Of a stretch of 64,000 nucleotides of DNA, positions 1-11,017 are shown piece by piece. The notes under the pieces were generated by a model. That model was not told the DNA's origin, did no database searches, and saw only the letters and a list, made by a program, of their open reading frames with translations. Source of the DNA: Gautieria morchelliformis (lineage: Eukaryota; Basidiomycota; Agaricomycetes; Gomphales; Gomphaceae); NCBI GenBank assembly GCA_015179125.1, contig WHVA01000107.1, forward strand, positions 186,001-250,000. The letters are read 5' to 3'. The stretch's first letter is position 1. Each line of letters starts with the position of its first letter. Both the position numbers and the translations under genes were made by a program.

Positions 1-275
1 CCTTTATCGTTCGTTACCAACAGCTGGCTGAGTTCACTGCACCCGCCGGCGGGGCATAGCCGTCGAGCTCAGATATGGCTACGCTGGTTACCTCGAATAC
101 CTCTTCCCCTCGCTGCGCTTGCCTGTCCACAAAACGGTTCTTAGTACCCCTCCATGTCGTCGAACGGGACTCGAGGGCCCTCGTGGGCACGTCTCTACCA
201 ACACACGCTTCCGACGGCGGTACCGGCGAACTGCGGTGTCTCCAGGCTCGGCACGAGGCTGCAAAAACATCCCAT

Positions 276-1573
276 TCAGTTCGGCGTCGCTGAACGATAG
301 CGTGTTGGGGTGAAACGAGACGTCGATCTCACGATCTCACGACAGCCATCGAATAATCCAGTGTCGATGTTGATGTCATCCATGTAGAAAGCGCGAAGGT
401 CGTTCGTCTGGACAGGGTTACTGTTGAAATGCGTGGTATGGTCGTCAGGGGCCGATGGATAACAGGGGGGTGCGGATGCGGGCGCGGGGATCGGGACTGT
501 CAGATATTGCTATGCACGTCGTTAATAAAATGATTTTTGAGTGCAAAAATACTAAATAAACCAACCTGTGGACCAGCAACGCGTGGCATCTCAGGGAGCG
601 AGGCCCAGAGAGCGTTGAACTCGTCGTTCAGTTGCGTCTCTGGGAGTGGTTGTGGATAGGGCCAGTAGGACGCCGAGCGCGGGTACAGCAGCACACTGTC
701 CTGAGGCGCGACCATGGAGGGGATTGCGCTATGCTGAGGGTGGAAGTGGGACGCCCAAGGTGGACGCTGCTGCGCACTGTCCTGCGGCGCGACCTGAGAC
801 GGGATTGCTCTATGCTGATGGTGCAAGTTGGACGCCCAAGGTGGATGCTGCTGCAAACTGGCCTGAGGCGCGACTTGAGACGGGATTGCGCTATATTGGT
901 GGCGCCTGTCGGACGCCCAAGGCAGACGCTGCGGCACGATGGCCTTAGACGCGACCGGAGACGGCATTGTAGTGGTGGCAGGCGGAGGCGGGTATGAGGA
1001 AGGGCTGGAATGAGGCAGGCTAGAAGGCCGATCGCCGGGTGGGGTGGGATAGCCGGGTGGGGTGCGGTAGTCGGTGGGTGGCATGGCGGCAGGAAGCCGC
1101 TGGGGGGGCGTTTGGTCGACTCCAAACGTAGGTGGTGAAGATGGGCCGGCAGGGCCAAAACGCGCTCCGGTGGTGTACAGCGGCGGCGGGTCCTGGGTCG
1201 CCCTGGCACGCGTACCACTTGGTTTACGCGCAGCGCGCTTCCGCTCCTTCTCAGCGTCCTTCTCGGCGCGCAGACGTTCTCTGTCCGCCTTCTTCATGGG
1301 CTGGAAACGGTAGTTGGGGTATGCGATCTTGTGCTCGGCCTTCTTGTCGTCGCTGAGACGTTGATAGTGAGTACGTACTTGTGGGGTTTCGTTCCTCCAC
1401 ATTCTACCGATTGTCTTTGAAATTTCGGACTGAGGCATACCATGGAGTAGGGTCAACTCCTCAAATTTGGCACGACGATAAAGGATGAACGCATTAGGCG
1501 GACGGGTTGGGTTGCCCCCAGAGCCTGTAGGAGAGGAGCGATGGGTAGAGGCGGCTTTGGGCGCTGGAGGCAT
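276..1573 (-). CDS. HMG-box protein (fungal MATA_HMG-like), two exons
   Basis: Predicted sequence-specific DNA-binding protein with one HMG box at residues about 22-95 (RPPNAFILYRR, then SEISKTIGRMW, then YQRLSDDKKAEH), followed by a basic stretch KDAEKERKRAARK. The box resembles fungal mating-type or Ste11-like HMG domains. Start is ATG at 1573. Exon 1 is 1573-566; a 56-nt intron 565-510 starts GTTGGT and ends ATAG; exon 2 is 509-276, in frame, ending TGA. The product would be about 413 aa. The middle is Pro/Gln-rich with about three 27-residue tandem units (core PPWAS..H.QH.AIPS.VAPQDS). Without splicing the frame runs to 500 with an unrelated tail. The copy at 19724-20837 is broken, so this is the functional candidate. 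A mating-type role is not shown; general HMG regulators share this domain. Confidence 0.8.
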
Positions 1574-2004
1574 TGAGGGCCGTGTGGTGTGGGAGAAGGC
1601 GGATGAGGACAGGGCGTCGTGGTAGTGGTAGATAAAGGGAAGGACAATGCTTTACACCAAAAAGGTGTAACAATAGTAGCCATAGTTCGAGGACGTTGAC
1701 TATGTAGGTCCATGTTTTTCAGGTGGCCCCCGGAAAATGAGGTCAGCGCGGATCGCAAGCGAGGCGGCGGCGGGCGGCGTGCCACATACCGTCCATGGAC
1801 TGAACAAAGCGAGCTATAAGCAACGGCCATCAACTACGCTATGTTGCTGTGGATGCTGTGTAAAGGATAAGACGCCTGGAGGCGCGACAACGGCAAGGTG
1901 AGTGCGCAACTGGGCGAGTAAAAGGATGGCGGAGGCGGTAAAAAATGTAATGGCGACTAAGACCGCGTCTTTATAGGTGCAGCGTCCGGATCCAGTCGTG
2001 TATC

Positions 2005-2052
2005 TCGTGGAGATCCATACTTATAGCACCAGGATTGCGCGAGATACAAAGG
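2005..2052. repeat. 48-bp segment inverted relative to copy B
   Basis: Positions 2005-2052 match the reverse complement of 21244-21291 with about three mismatches, while the sequence on both sides (GCAGCGTCCGGAT to the left, GACAAGAAGGTCGA to the right) is collinear between the copies. This is a micro-inversion in one copy. Confidence 0.85.
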
Positions 2053-2449
2053 TGAAGACAAGAAGGTCGACATTGCGCACAAAGCACGGTGACCGCACTG
2101 GTCTGCGAGAGCTAAGATATATAGTAACCATCAAAGGTACCATATCGGTCATAGCTAGGGCCCCACCCACCCTTGTCCCCACGAGGGCATTGCCTTGACC
2201 ACGCACGCTGGTAGCAGCGGGGATCTAACTGACCCACACTTACCTCGGTTACCGGCCCCCTCGTACACGATGTCTCCCAGTATTTGGGCCCACTCAGTAC
2301 CACTGTGCACCTGTCTATTATTTGTCCCCGGTTCTCCAAGGCCTGGATATTATCCGGCAGGATACCCTTCGAACCTTCAGGTCGCTCAGAGTCTGCCGTG
2401 GAAGGTCTTTAGCCAGCCCCTGTGTTGTTACCGTGCTCGCTTCCCGTAG

Positions 2450-2524
2450 CGCCGACACCTGTTGCAGAATCGCGGTGAGATGCTACGGTAGCATCTCACC
2501 GCGATTCTGCAACAGGTGTCGGCG
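2450..2524. repeat. 75-bp perfect palindrome (37-bp arms, 1-nt spacer)
   Basis: Left arm 2450-2486 and right arm 2488-2524 are exact reverse complements around a single G at 2487. Copy B (about 28226-28270) has only the sequence matching the right arm, so the left arm is an inverted duplication gained in copy A. No hairpin-dependent function is indicated. Confidence 0.95.
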
Positions 2525-2670
2525 TGCGTGCTGTCCCATCCGACTCTCATAGCCAGGATCTCGTCTTCCTGCTATGTAGTACCTCACACCAATCCCCACA
2601 GATATTCGCGTCACACGTGCTGCGGTGCTTTGACATGCCGTAGAGGCACTTAGTAATTGGCCGCACTGTC

Positions 2671-3123
2671 TTACCCTGGGCATGACTGTCCAAATTCTCG
2701 GGTAACTTCCAGTCGATCATTGAATATGTCGGGTTTCCAGTGCACCGGCGATTGTATTGGAACATCCCAATACATGTGAATCCTCGATTCTACTTTCTGG
2801 ATGGAGATAACCCAACGTCTGCTACTGATCATGACCGTAGCACATGGCCCGTCGTGGCCTCTGTCGAGTCTTCTCAATTGTATCCATGTCTCAGCTCCCC
2901 GTGTTGTATTGAGATCTCCAGTGAGAATGTGCTTCTTTTTCTTTCCGCCTCGAGGCCGCCTGCCTTCCTTGCTCTGGCGAGACGCGCGTGCTGGCCCTAG
3001 GGTGAGAATGCCCCATTCATATGGCGGGCCCTGTCGAGAGACTCTACTGTGGCCCCAATAGAAGGCCACACCCTGAGATAAATCACTTAAAGCTCCGCCA
3101 CAGCCCATTCTCCTCCTCGCCAC
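2671..3123 (-). CDS. Hypothetical open frame conserved in both duplicates
   Basis: A 150-codon minus-strand frame whose counterpart stays open in copy B (28486-28944, 152 codons) and keeps most residues, for example ESRIHMYWDVPIQ and GGKKKKHILTGDLN. The first codon may not be ATG. An overlapping plus-strand frame (2740-3000, copy B 28615-28878) is also conserved, so conservation may simply reflect DNA similarity. No domain recognised. It could be non-coding; I see nothing else certain in 2525-3345. Confidence 0.22.
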   Translation of the reverse strand: MARRRMGCGGALSDLSQGVAFYWGHSRVSRQGPPYEWGILTLGPARASRQSKEGRRPRGGKKKKHILTGDLNTTRGAETWIQLRRLDRGHDGPCATVMISSRRWVISIQKVESRIHMYWDVPIQSPVHWKPDIFNDRLEVTREFGQSCPG

Positions 3124-3345
3124 TGTACCGATTTGTCAAACATTCAAGCCATGATACTCACTGCCGTTAATCTCACCCAGGAACCAGTCACACAGCTGAG
3201 GTTCCGCCGAACCTTCCGGCTTTGTATGCTTACTGTATACACAGCCTTCTACCTCCAGTACCGAGGTAAATTATCATTTCACTCTTATAACAGAAATTGT
3301 GTGCGCAGTTCTTCTACTTGATTTTTTCTCTCCGTGCTCGCGACA

Positions 3346-3795
3346 ATGCTCGGGATTGTTGTGATTCTACTCGTCATCTCTGCTGCCCCATGTTCAAGCA
3401 GTAAGTGCAATACTTTAAGATCAGTACTTTAAGATCTATCACAGAGAACTTATGTCTAGATCGATGTCTGCGGCCAGTCAAAAGAAATTACATTCCATTG
3501 GCGGCACCTCTTCAAAATGGAACGATGGCGTTACAGGTGAGCTATTCACTCGCGGTGAAAACTGAAATGAAAGTACGAACCAGCAATGAAGTGCCCTGCG
3601 ACGCCGTCACTCCTGGACAAATGTCTTGGAACTCGTGGCTGCTGTTCGAACCATGAAATCCAGGATACTGCCATTTCATTGTTATGCGGAACTTCTTATA
3701 CAGATGAGGTGGTGTGGTTGGCACAGTGCCAATATTATCTCAACGGTAACGTCATCGGTCGCAAATTTCCACTTTGCGAAGCATCTGAGATGTAG
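3346..3795 (+). CDS. Candidate small secreted cysteine-rich protein, three exons
   Basis: Splicing gives a frame of about 111 aa. Exon 1 is 3346-3400 (ATG, then a hydrophobic stretch LGIVVILLVISAAP typical of a signal peptide). The intron at 3401-3459 starts GTAAGT and ends TCTAG. Exon 2 is 3460-3536. The intron at 3537-3591 starts GTGAGC. Exon 3 is 3592-3795 and ends TAG. The mature part has Cys spaced C-x5-CC-x13-C-x13-C-x15-C, which recalls hydrophobin spacing but lacks the second CC pair. It lies in the roughly 1-kb part of copy A that copy B lacks, so it is single copy here. The splice model is inferred by eye; a chance frame is possible. Confidence 0.35.
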
Positions 3796-4141
3796 CTGTA
3801 CTAGTGCAAATAGCCTTGTGCCATTTTGATGGACACAGTACTGACAAGGTGCAACTCCTGCTCACACCAAATGCCTCGGCAATCCTGGATAGTCTGAAGC
3901 GACCAGATGAACGTGTGTGAAACTCACTGATTTTACTTGATGACCTCTTGGTCTGCTTAGTTCGGTTCTTATGCAGAGCTGAGACAACAGCAGGGCATAT
4001 ACATTGTGCTACAGATAATCGGCGGTCACATTGGACTTCCCATCCTTCTTTTTTTCTCCGTCTTTCCTAAAAAGGCGCAACGGGATCTTCCATTTCTTAA
4101 CCTTCTTTTCACGTGGATAATTTCCAGCATCTCTTTTTCTA

Positions 4142-5221
4142 TTGCGTGAGTCAAACCTTATCGCGCTTCGGGTTATAGCACTTCATGACCACGGGCTACT
4201 GCAGACTATACCGTTTGGGCCCAGCCAGCAGTACTTACATAGTTCTTCCATTCATCCCCTCGGAGGAGGTGTGCCGGTCTCAAGCAGCACTTGTTATCGG
4301 AGCTCAGGTGATGACAGACACCGCCATGTGTGCATTGATTATTCAGGTAGCTGTGATTTTCTATTGTCATGGCGAGTACATAATTCAGACAGACATAGCT
4401 GTGGTTGGATATCAGAGCTGCCATCCATGGACCTCTTACCCCTGGACAAGTTCGGTGGACGAGAGCAACGGTAGATCTCATTTGTCAACATCCGTAATGG
4501 GTACTAATTTATGGGACCTTTCTTAACCACAACAGCTTCTATCAGCGTCTTACGTGTCTCTACTGGTGTTCTCGTTGCCGGCTCTCGGTGTTACGCCAGT
4601 AAACATCTCATTTCTTATATGGCAGTGTCTTCTCTGACCATAAGCCATTTGACTCTCAGGTTGAGGTCACACAGTTGAGTTTTTATTGTTTTTTATCTCT
4701 AAGTGGCCGTTTGTGAGCACTTCCTATCATATACACTATGCAAGGGGGACAGTTGACCACCTCCCTAGTTTTATCTGCCAGTACGTGGTATTGCTCGCCA
4801 TCTTGATCGTTACTCTCATCTTTGATGGTAAGTGGATTCTCGCTGTGAAACTTCGCTGATCGTTCTCAAAGTCTGCATCATCCGCATTCTGTATCGTCAT
4901 TGGAGGTTTTTCCGACGGAGTGGAGAAAGCGGACTTCAAGTCTCACTCTCTGTGGTCTTGCGCGTCATCATTTTTTGCGTATATCGTGTTGTGGTCGCTG
5001 TGTATGTTCACTTTCCCATATGCTGGTACTTCTCGCGTCCTGAGTCTGATCATCTGCATGGGTATCTGCTCGGCTACATACGCCCTTGCCACCGTGAAAG
5101 AGCATATGTGGCAACTATGCTTGACGCTTTGGGAATTGGCGTCCTTAGTGGCTCTAATGGAGTTGGACCGTCTTTCATCCCTGTGTGGGTCGACATGCTG
5201 CAAGCCGGAAGTGCGTTTTAG
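4142..5221 (+). CDS. Candidate multi-pass membrane protein, copy A
   Basis: The two last exons are the best supported. A frame about 4677-4827 holds two hydrophobic segments (FLLFFISKWPFV and YVVLLAILIVTLIF). A 44-nt intron follows (4828-4871, GTAAGT...AAAG). Exon 4872-5221 continues in frame with VSLSVVLRVIIFCVYRVVV and ends TAG. Basic loop residues (ILYRHWRFFRR) lie between hydrophobic segments, as in seven-helix receptors. Upstream exons are uncertain: an open frame at 4185-4526 contains further hydrophobic stretches. The family was not recognised; a GPCR-like protein is one possibility. The same exons and intron are almost unchanged in copy B (one difference in about 480 bp). Confidence 0.42.
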
Positions 5222-5865
5222 CTGTCATTGTGCCATAGCGATCGTAAGAGTACTCACGAGCTTTAACTCCCATAGCCCCACTCGTTGCCTTGCTTATTTT
5301 TGGCACGAGCAAGGTGACTATTTATTGTACCAATTCCAATTCCGTCACTGGAGCTGCTATGTCAGGAATTTCTTGACACCTTGATGTTTTGGAGAAGGTT
5401 CAACCCCATTTTCGATACTTTGATGTTCCAGTGCAGAAGGTCTCCAACCACACAGAGAGCATCCAATGCGCATGGAGAAGTCTTTGATGCCGAGAGTGTG
5501 GTCTTCGGCGATAGTGCATTTGATACTACTAGGCAAGAAACGAAGAGTACCGATGATCGATGAGGGCTTGGCTCTGTAGTTTTTATTTTCGATTTGCTTC
5601 ACGGTCGTTATTTATCCATTGGTTCATCCCTTTTTAGTCTCTCACGTGTTCTATGTATTCTTCTTTGTACTTTCTATTGCCCCCATGCAATGTATGGTAA
5701 GCATGCTGTTAGGAACTAAAGGAAGCAGTACGCTTTAGCTAAGTTTATAAAGGTAGACGAGCAAAAGGAGCATTAGAGAGCGTATACGCTAGAGAATAAC
5801 AAGAAATCCAACATAGCTGTTCACTTTATTAACTATTGGTGACACATCCAGTTGACCTGTTTGGT

Positions 5866-6719
5866 GTCCAATGTGTTTGCCAAGCACCTTCACCATTTGC
5901 ATTCGCCATCACTCTCACCACCAGCTATGACCAGCCCCGATCAATGCCATAACGTGTCACTATCTATATCATCCATCATCTCTACTAATGCTTATATTGT
6001 CATGAAGTATTTGTGGCACACCCTGCCTGCCTTTCATACAGGGTTGAGTCCTTGGGCCGAGAGGTAGTTTGGGCTATGACATGCAGGTCCCAAAAGGCAT
6101 GTTATCCTGTTTTGCTCTTTCCTGGTCTGCCTCCCCATCATTTCATGTTCATATCAAACTATTATTGCTATGGTGCATGTACGTCTCTTGTCTATTACAT
6201 ATCCCAGGCCCACACTTCCCATATGATTCCAATCCATCACAAGCGATTTCTTATTCACTGCTAGCTTGCATCTCTCCGCTATAAGTAGCTGGCATTTGCA
6301 TGTATATTCTCTAGTTCAGTTATCATATGTCTACCTTGTGCACTACCTTGCCATGTCATGGTCAATGTCGCCTGAACCTCCCCTTCTAGGTGACTACCCC
6401 TTAGAAAGGGCTGGGACTTCACCCATGAATCTTCATCTCTCACTTTCAGTGCTTTGCCCTTTGGGGTCACATCTTGCTGTCAGTGAAGCCCTCTGAAGGA
6501 GTGCCTTTGCTGATGAAAGAATTGTTCAAACTCAAAAGTTCTTTCTGCTGAGCCTCAGATGTTATATCATCAACCTGTGCAGGCCAATTGCTTCGACTGT
6601 AAACCAGGATCCTTTATCTAGATCACCCCACACCTTACACACCTTTATGGGTTCGGTCCCCTTCACTGAACCATGTCCTGTCACAGAAGGTGTCAGGGCA
6701 TTTGCTGTGTTCACACATC
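5866..6719. other. Unassigned sequence between duplication break and LTR
   Basis: No gene recognised. It is unlike the corresponding place in copy B, where about 233 bp (30714-30946) separate the same flanks; in copy A that interval is replaced by 5866-10943. Confidence 0.5.
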
Positions 6720-7747
6720 TGTCAAGATTGGATTTTAGGCATTAATATTGTGTATTAGTGAACACAGTGAATGCCCAAATGGGTTGTGCAACGAGGTGTG
6801 CCGTTCAGCTAATAAGATGAACTAATAAATGTTCAGAAGATAAGAGGGCTGCCAGAACGGAGCTCGCCCTATCTACAGTCGTAGCGAAGTAGCCTGTGAT
6901 ACTTGACGATATAAGGTACAAGGCCTCACGGAAAGGTTGTCCAGCAGTGACAATCCTTTCGCTGGCGAAGGTGCTCCTTCAGAGCCCTTCGCCAACAGAA
7001 CTGATAATAGTACAAAGGCTAAGGTAGTGAAGGTGAAGTACGAAAACTCACCAGTGGTGCTTAAGCCCTTTTCTGGTCGAAGATGGTAGTCTATAGGAGA
7101 GGGCTCAAGACGATGGTCACAGTGAGGTCAAGTTTGCACAAGGTAGATGTATGATAATTGAACTGGGGAATATACATGCCAATGGAAACTACTTATATCA
7201 AATGCTCGTATGATATCAGCGAATAGGAAAGAGGCCATCTGAAGTCAGGGTTGGATAGGGGTGCACAGTCATGATACAAATAGATGAAACACAGATACAA
7301 TAGAATGGAAGAGGAGTGCGAACATGAAACAACAGGGAGGAAAGGGGACGAAGGGACTTATGTATGAAAACACGCCTTGGGACCTGCATATACGCCACCC
7401 TGCACGGACTCTTTGTCTGCTGGGTTGATCCCACATGACCTACGAGTAGGACATTCCGTGAATGCATTCCGGCCATACGAACACCTAAAGGGGTTGGGTT
7501 GGGAAGATGATGGGGCCAGTGATGAACCATCATGCCAGGTAGAGGGTGTCGATCATGTTTGATGGTGTACCTGCCGGCCAATGATGTGAGCAGCGAATGG
7601 TCGTTCAGCGAACGAGGCGAAGAGCGAATGGAGCGAACATGGAGGAGGAGTGGCCGAAGGGTAGGGCGAACTCAGGCGAAGCTGCAGGAGGAGCGATGAG
7701 GGGGAACATAGAGACAGCGAGGTAAGGGAAATAGACGGGTCATGACA
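6720..7747 (-). mobile_element. LTR (about 1.03 kb) of a minus-strand Ty3/Gypsy element
   Basis: The plus strand reads TGTCAAG...TCATGACA, so the element reads TGTCATGA...CTTGACA with TG/CA ends. Homologous copies lie at 41607-42466, 44422-45693 and 53619-54003. Just outside its right end the plus strand reads GTACCCCCCTCCTAG, the complement of a purine-rich tract, as expected where a polypurine tract precedes a 3' LTR of a minus-strand element. The 5-bp flanks (ACATC and GTACC) do not match, consistent with an LTR still joined to internal sequence on the right. Confidence 0.75.
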
Positions 7748-8088
7748 GTACCCCCCTCCTAGCTTCGGAGTCCAATGACATCACGTCCTAGGGTAGTAGA
7801 AAGGCATTAAAGACGTAATTGGTCCCCTGATGAGATCTCTGAGGTCTGGGCCTATCTCACTGCATGGTCCGTGCACGGCTCCACCTTCTGTTTAAAACAC
7901 CGTGTGGCGCGGGGATATGGAACCCATCCAAGCACCCAAGCCAAGCGCATGGGTCCCTATGACGACTCTCAGGTACTCAACACTCCTCGATAGATCACAG
8001 ACGGTGTCAAGTGTTCGGCCGGAGCTTTGGGGGGAGTCATGTATGGATGTGGAGCGGTGGGTGGACCATGTCGTAGAAGTCCAGGTGA
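7748..8088 (-). mobile_element. Remnant of Gypsy internal 3' end
   Basis: It follows the polypurine-tract complement of the adjacent LTR. The minus-strand reading near the tract resembles the Glu-Gly-Gly end found at the pol/PPT junction of fungal chromoviruses, but the rest is too decayed to assign. It ends where the LINE reading frame opens at about 8089. Confidence 0.4.
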
Positions 8089-10890
8089 GTACTGTTCCTT
8101 CCTTTCTCATCAGTTGTTTGCTCATCTGCGAGGTCTTATGAGTACCCCCCACCAGCATTCGAGTACCAGCCGATATCTGATGAGCAAATATGTAGAGCGG
8201 TAAACAACCTCAACCCGTTCAAAGCCCCTGGAGAGAACAGTATACCGAACGAACTCATCAGACAGTGCATTGACGTTCTACTACCCTACATAGGACTCTT
8301 CTTCTGCGCTACCTTCGAGCTTCAGACGTTCCTGGCAGAATGGAGGGACTCCATCACGAAGGTCCTCCGCAAACCAGGAAAAGCCGACTACACTCTTCCC
8401 GGGGCATACAGGCCCATCACCTTGCTAGACACAATAGGAAAGGTATTGTCAGCATGCGTGGCAGAGGATCTAGTTAAAATGACCAAGAAGCATCACCTAC
8501 TACCTGATAATCACTTTGGATGCAGACCTGGACGACCGACGACCGATGCCATCCACTACGTAGTGGGAGAAGCGAAGGACACATGGAGAAAGAGAAAGGT
8601 GCTAGGGGTGCTATACCTGGATATCAAGGGGGCCTTCCTGAGCATCATTCTGAATAGACTGACTCACAATATGTGCAGAAGGGGGGTGCCGAAGGAATAC
8701 ACAGACTGAATATCCAGAAAGGTCCGAGGCAGACTCATCATGGTCTGTTTTGACAACTATGCCTCGGCGACCAGGCCGATAGAAAGGGGCATGGACCAAG
8801 GATTCCCCCTGTCTGCGATTGCATATCAATTTTACAACAGGGGTCTGATAGACATCGTGCAAAGGAATAAAGGGGAGGGCAGCGTAGGTTTTGTCGATGA
8901 CACAACCTTCATAGCAGAAGGATCGGACCTGAAGGACGCCTTTGCCAAACTGTCAGATATAATGACCAGAACAGATGGGGCGTACAGCTGGGCCGAGAAG
9001 CACCAATGCCAGTTCGCAATAGAAAAGTTCGGATTAATGGGACTCACCAGACGCAGAGAAAGAGACCCACAAAAACCGAGCAAGACGAGACCAGTAGAGA
9101 GGCTGTCAATAACGATAGGCGGGCACGTGATAAAGCCGACGGCAATGCACAAGCTCTTAGGGGTAATAGTGGATCAGGAACTTAGGTTCAAAGATCACGC
9201 GAACTACGCACTAAAAAAGGGAGAGGCCTACATAAGCCAATACAGGAGACTTGCGAAGCCAACAGGGGGCGTTGCAGCTAAGCACATGAGAGCGTACTAC
9301 TTAGCGGTCGCAGTACTGAGAATGCTATACGTGGCTGACCTGTTCCTCATACCAGCGACTAGGAAGCACAAAGGGACCAAAGGACACATCAACAAATTGG
9401 CGCGAATACAGCGCCAAGCGGCGCTGGACATAACAGGAGCCCTCAGATCCACAGCTACTGACACACTGGACGTGCACGCGAACTTACTCCCATTCCCGCT
9501 GTTAGTAGCCAAGCAAGTACACAGAGCTGCAGTGAGACTAGCATGCCTACCTTTGGACCACCCACTCGCAAAGAAGGTCAGCAGGGCGGCGAAGAGGTAT
9601 GTGAAACGTCACCGGTCGCCGCTACACGAAATCATGCACGCCTTCAACCTCGTCCTGGACAAAATGGAGAAAATACACACTGTCGTACACAGGCCCAAGT
9701 GGGCCCCAGCATTCAGCGCACGGATACCACAGACGAAGGAGAGCGCAATAGCAGAGCATGACACAGAGAGAGCGGAAGTAATGGTATACTCTGATGGATC
9801 AAGTATAGAGGGTGGCGTAGGGGCAGCGGCGGTCCTATACAAGAATGGGGTAGAGATAAGATCTGCGAGGCTATACATAGGGCCAGACACCAAACACACT
9901 GTCTTTGAGGCGGAGCTGGCCGGAGCGGCCATAGGAGCGAAGATGATGACACAGGAAAGGAGCGAGAGATACGCGATTGTCATAGACAATCAAGCTGCGA
10001 TCCAGACGACCAGAAGAGAGAGAGCAATCCCCGGGCAGTATTTAGTTAACGCGCTACACATGCAGGTCCAAAGGGTCGTCCAAGGGCAGAAAGGAGCGGA
10101 GGTGGTCATGAGATGGGTACCGGGACACAAAGGGGTGGAAGGGAACGAGAGGGCAGATGAGGAAGCGAAGAAGGCGGCGAAGGGAGCAAACAGCAGGGAT
10201 CGAGACATACCGATCAAGTGCCGGGGAATGCTCCCGATAAGCAGAGCCGCCGAGATTCAAAGACACAACGCCGAGTTGAAGCTAGAAGCACGAAGGATGT
10301 TTGCCAAGTCACCCAGAGCTCGTTTCGCGCATGAGATTGACCCTACAATGCCGTCGGCAGTGTTCACAAAGATCACTAAAAACATGCCGCGCAAACACGC
10401 GAGTCTACTCATGCAACTCAGAACGGGACATGTCGCACTGAATGGACACCTTTACAAAATAGGCAAGAAGGACTCGCCCATCTGCCCAGCGTGCAAGAAT
10501 GCGAATGAGACTGTCCATGACTATTTGTTTCGATGCCCGGCCTACTACGAACAGAGGAAAGCACTAAAGAAAAAGCTCGGGAGAGGGGCGGACTCTGTCA
10601 GGACACTGTTGGGAGGGCACAAAACCATGGGGCATTTGTTCAGATATATACATGACACTGGCCGGTTCAAGGAACAGTACAGGGACACACTGCTCCCAGA
10701 AGATGAGAAGAATGATCGAAGGGAAGGAGCAAGGGATAGGAAGAGACACGAAGAGCGCGAGAAAACACACACCTCGCCGACACAGGCACGGACACGCTCA
10801 GGGCCCTGCCCAATGAGCACAAGCGGAGATAGAGGTCTAAAGGTGAGAAGGGACACGTGCGAAGGAATTTGTATAAATCGTCTTACATAG
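8089..10890 (+). pseudogene. LINE ORF2: reverse transcriptase - RNase H, one nonsense codon
   Basis: One continuous frame except for TGA at 8707-8709, where the related copy at 40515-41606 has Trp (context YTD-W-I). RT motifs in order: NPFKAPGENSIPNE, LDIKGAF, GMDQGFPLSAIAY and the catalytic FVDD at about 8896. An RNase H domain follows (about 9780-10170: YSDGSS, FEAELAG, IDNQAA, GHKGVEGNERAD). The C-terminal zinc-binding pattern CPACKN...H...C is at about 10480. The endonuclease and gag-like ORF1 are missing through 5' truncation. Apart from the single TGA it is remarkably intact. Confidence 0.88.
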
Positions 10891-10918
10891 GGTGATGCCC
10901 CAAAAGACGTTAAATTGG

Positions 10919-10943
10919 AGAAAAAAAAAAAGAAAAAAAAAAG
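10919..10943 (+). other. Poly(A)-like 3' tail of LINE 1
   Basis: Run of A with a single G interruption directly before the insertion flank, typical of target-primed reverse transcription. Confidence 0.85.
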
Positions 10944-11017
10944 CATACAGGTACTGAAACAAAGTCTATATATCATTACATATTAAAATTAGCTAACTCA
11001 GTGGTGTGGGATGCTGC

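Larger units (their letters stand above)
1..5865. repeat. Segmental duplication, copy A (HMG to membrane-protein block)
   Basis: This block is repeated in the same order and orientation at 19399-21312 plus 27857-30713. The first bases of the window match position 19399 onward, and homology can be followed by eye to about 5865 / 30713, where both copies read GACCTGTTTGGT and then diverge. Copy B is split by a full-length LINE at 21313-27856 and lacks about 1 kb that copy A has at roughly 3110-4108. Divergence is uneven: the HMG part has many substitutions and indels, while 4740-5220 has one visible difference. The left end of copy A lies outside the window. Confidence 0.9.
8089..10943 (+). mobile_element. 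5'-truncated non-LTR retrotransposon (LINE 1)
   Basis: Starts inside the reverse transcriptase part of ORF2 and ends in an A-rich tail (about 10919-10943) roughly 30 bp after the ORF. The flank after the tail (AGCATACAGGTACTG) is continuous with the 3' flank of the patatin-TPR gene and matches 30947 onward in copy B, so the element sits just downstream of that gene in copy A only. A clean target-site duplication could not be identified because the 5' flank is other transposon sequence. Confidence 0.85.

Noticed and set aside
632-997. Plus-strand Arg-rich frames over the HMG gene
   Set aside because: Shadows of the repeated Pro-rich region; the minus frame has the HMG box and a consistent intron.
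6720-7747. Solo LTR with target duplication
   Set aside because: Flanks ACATC and GTACC do not match and a polypurine-tract complement adjoins the right side, so it is better read as an LTR attached to internal remnants.
8422-8709. Independent short ORF before the LINE 1 main ORF
   Set aside because: Same frame and RT family on both sides; only a TGA at 8707 separates them.
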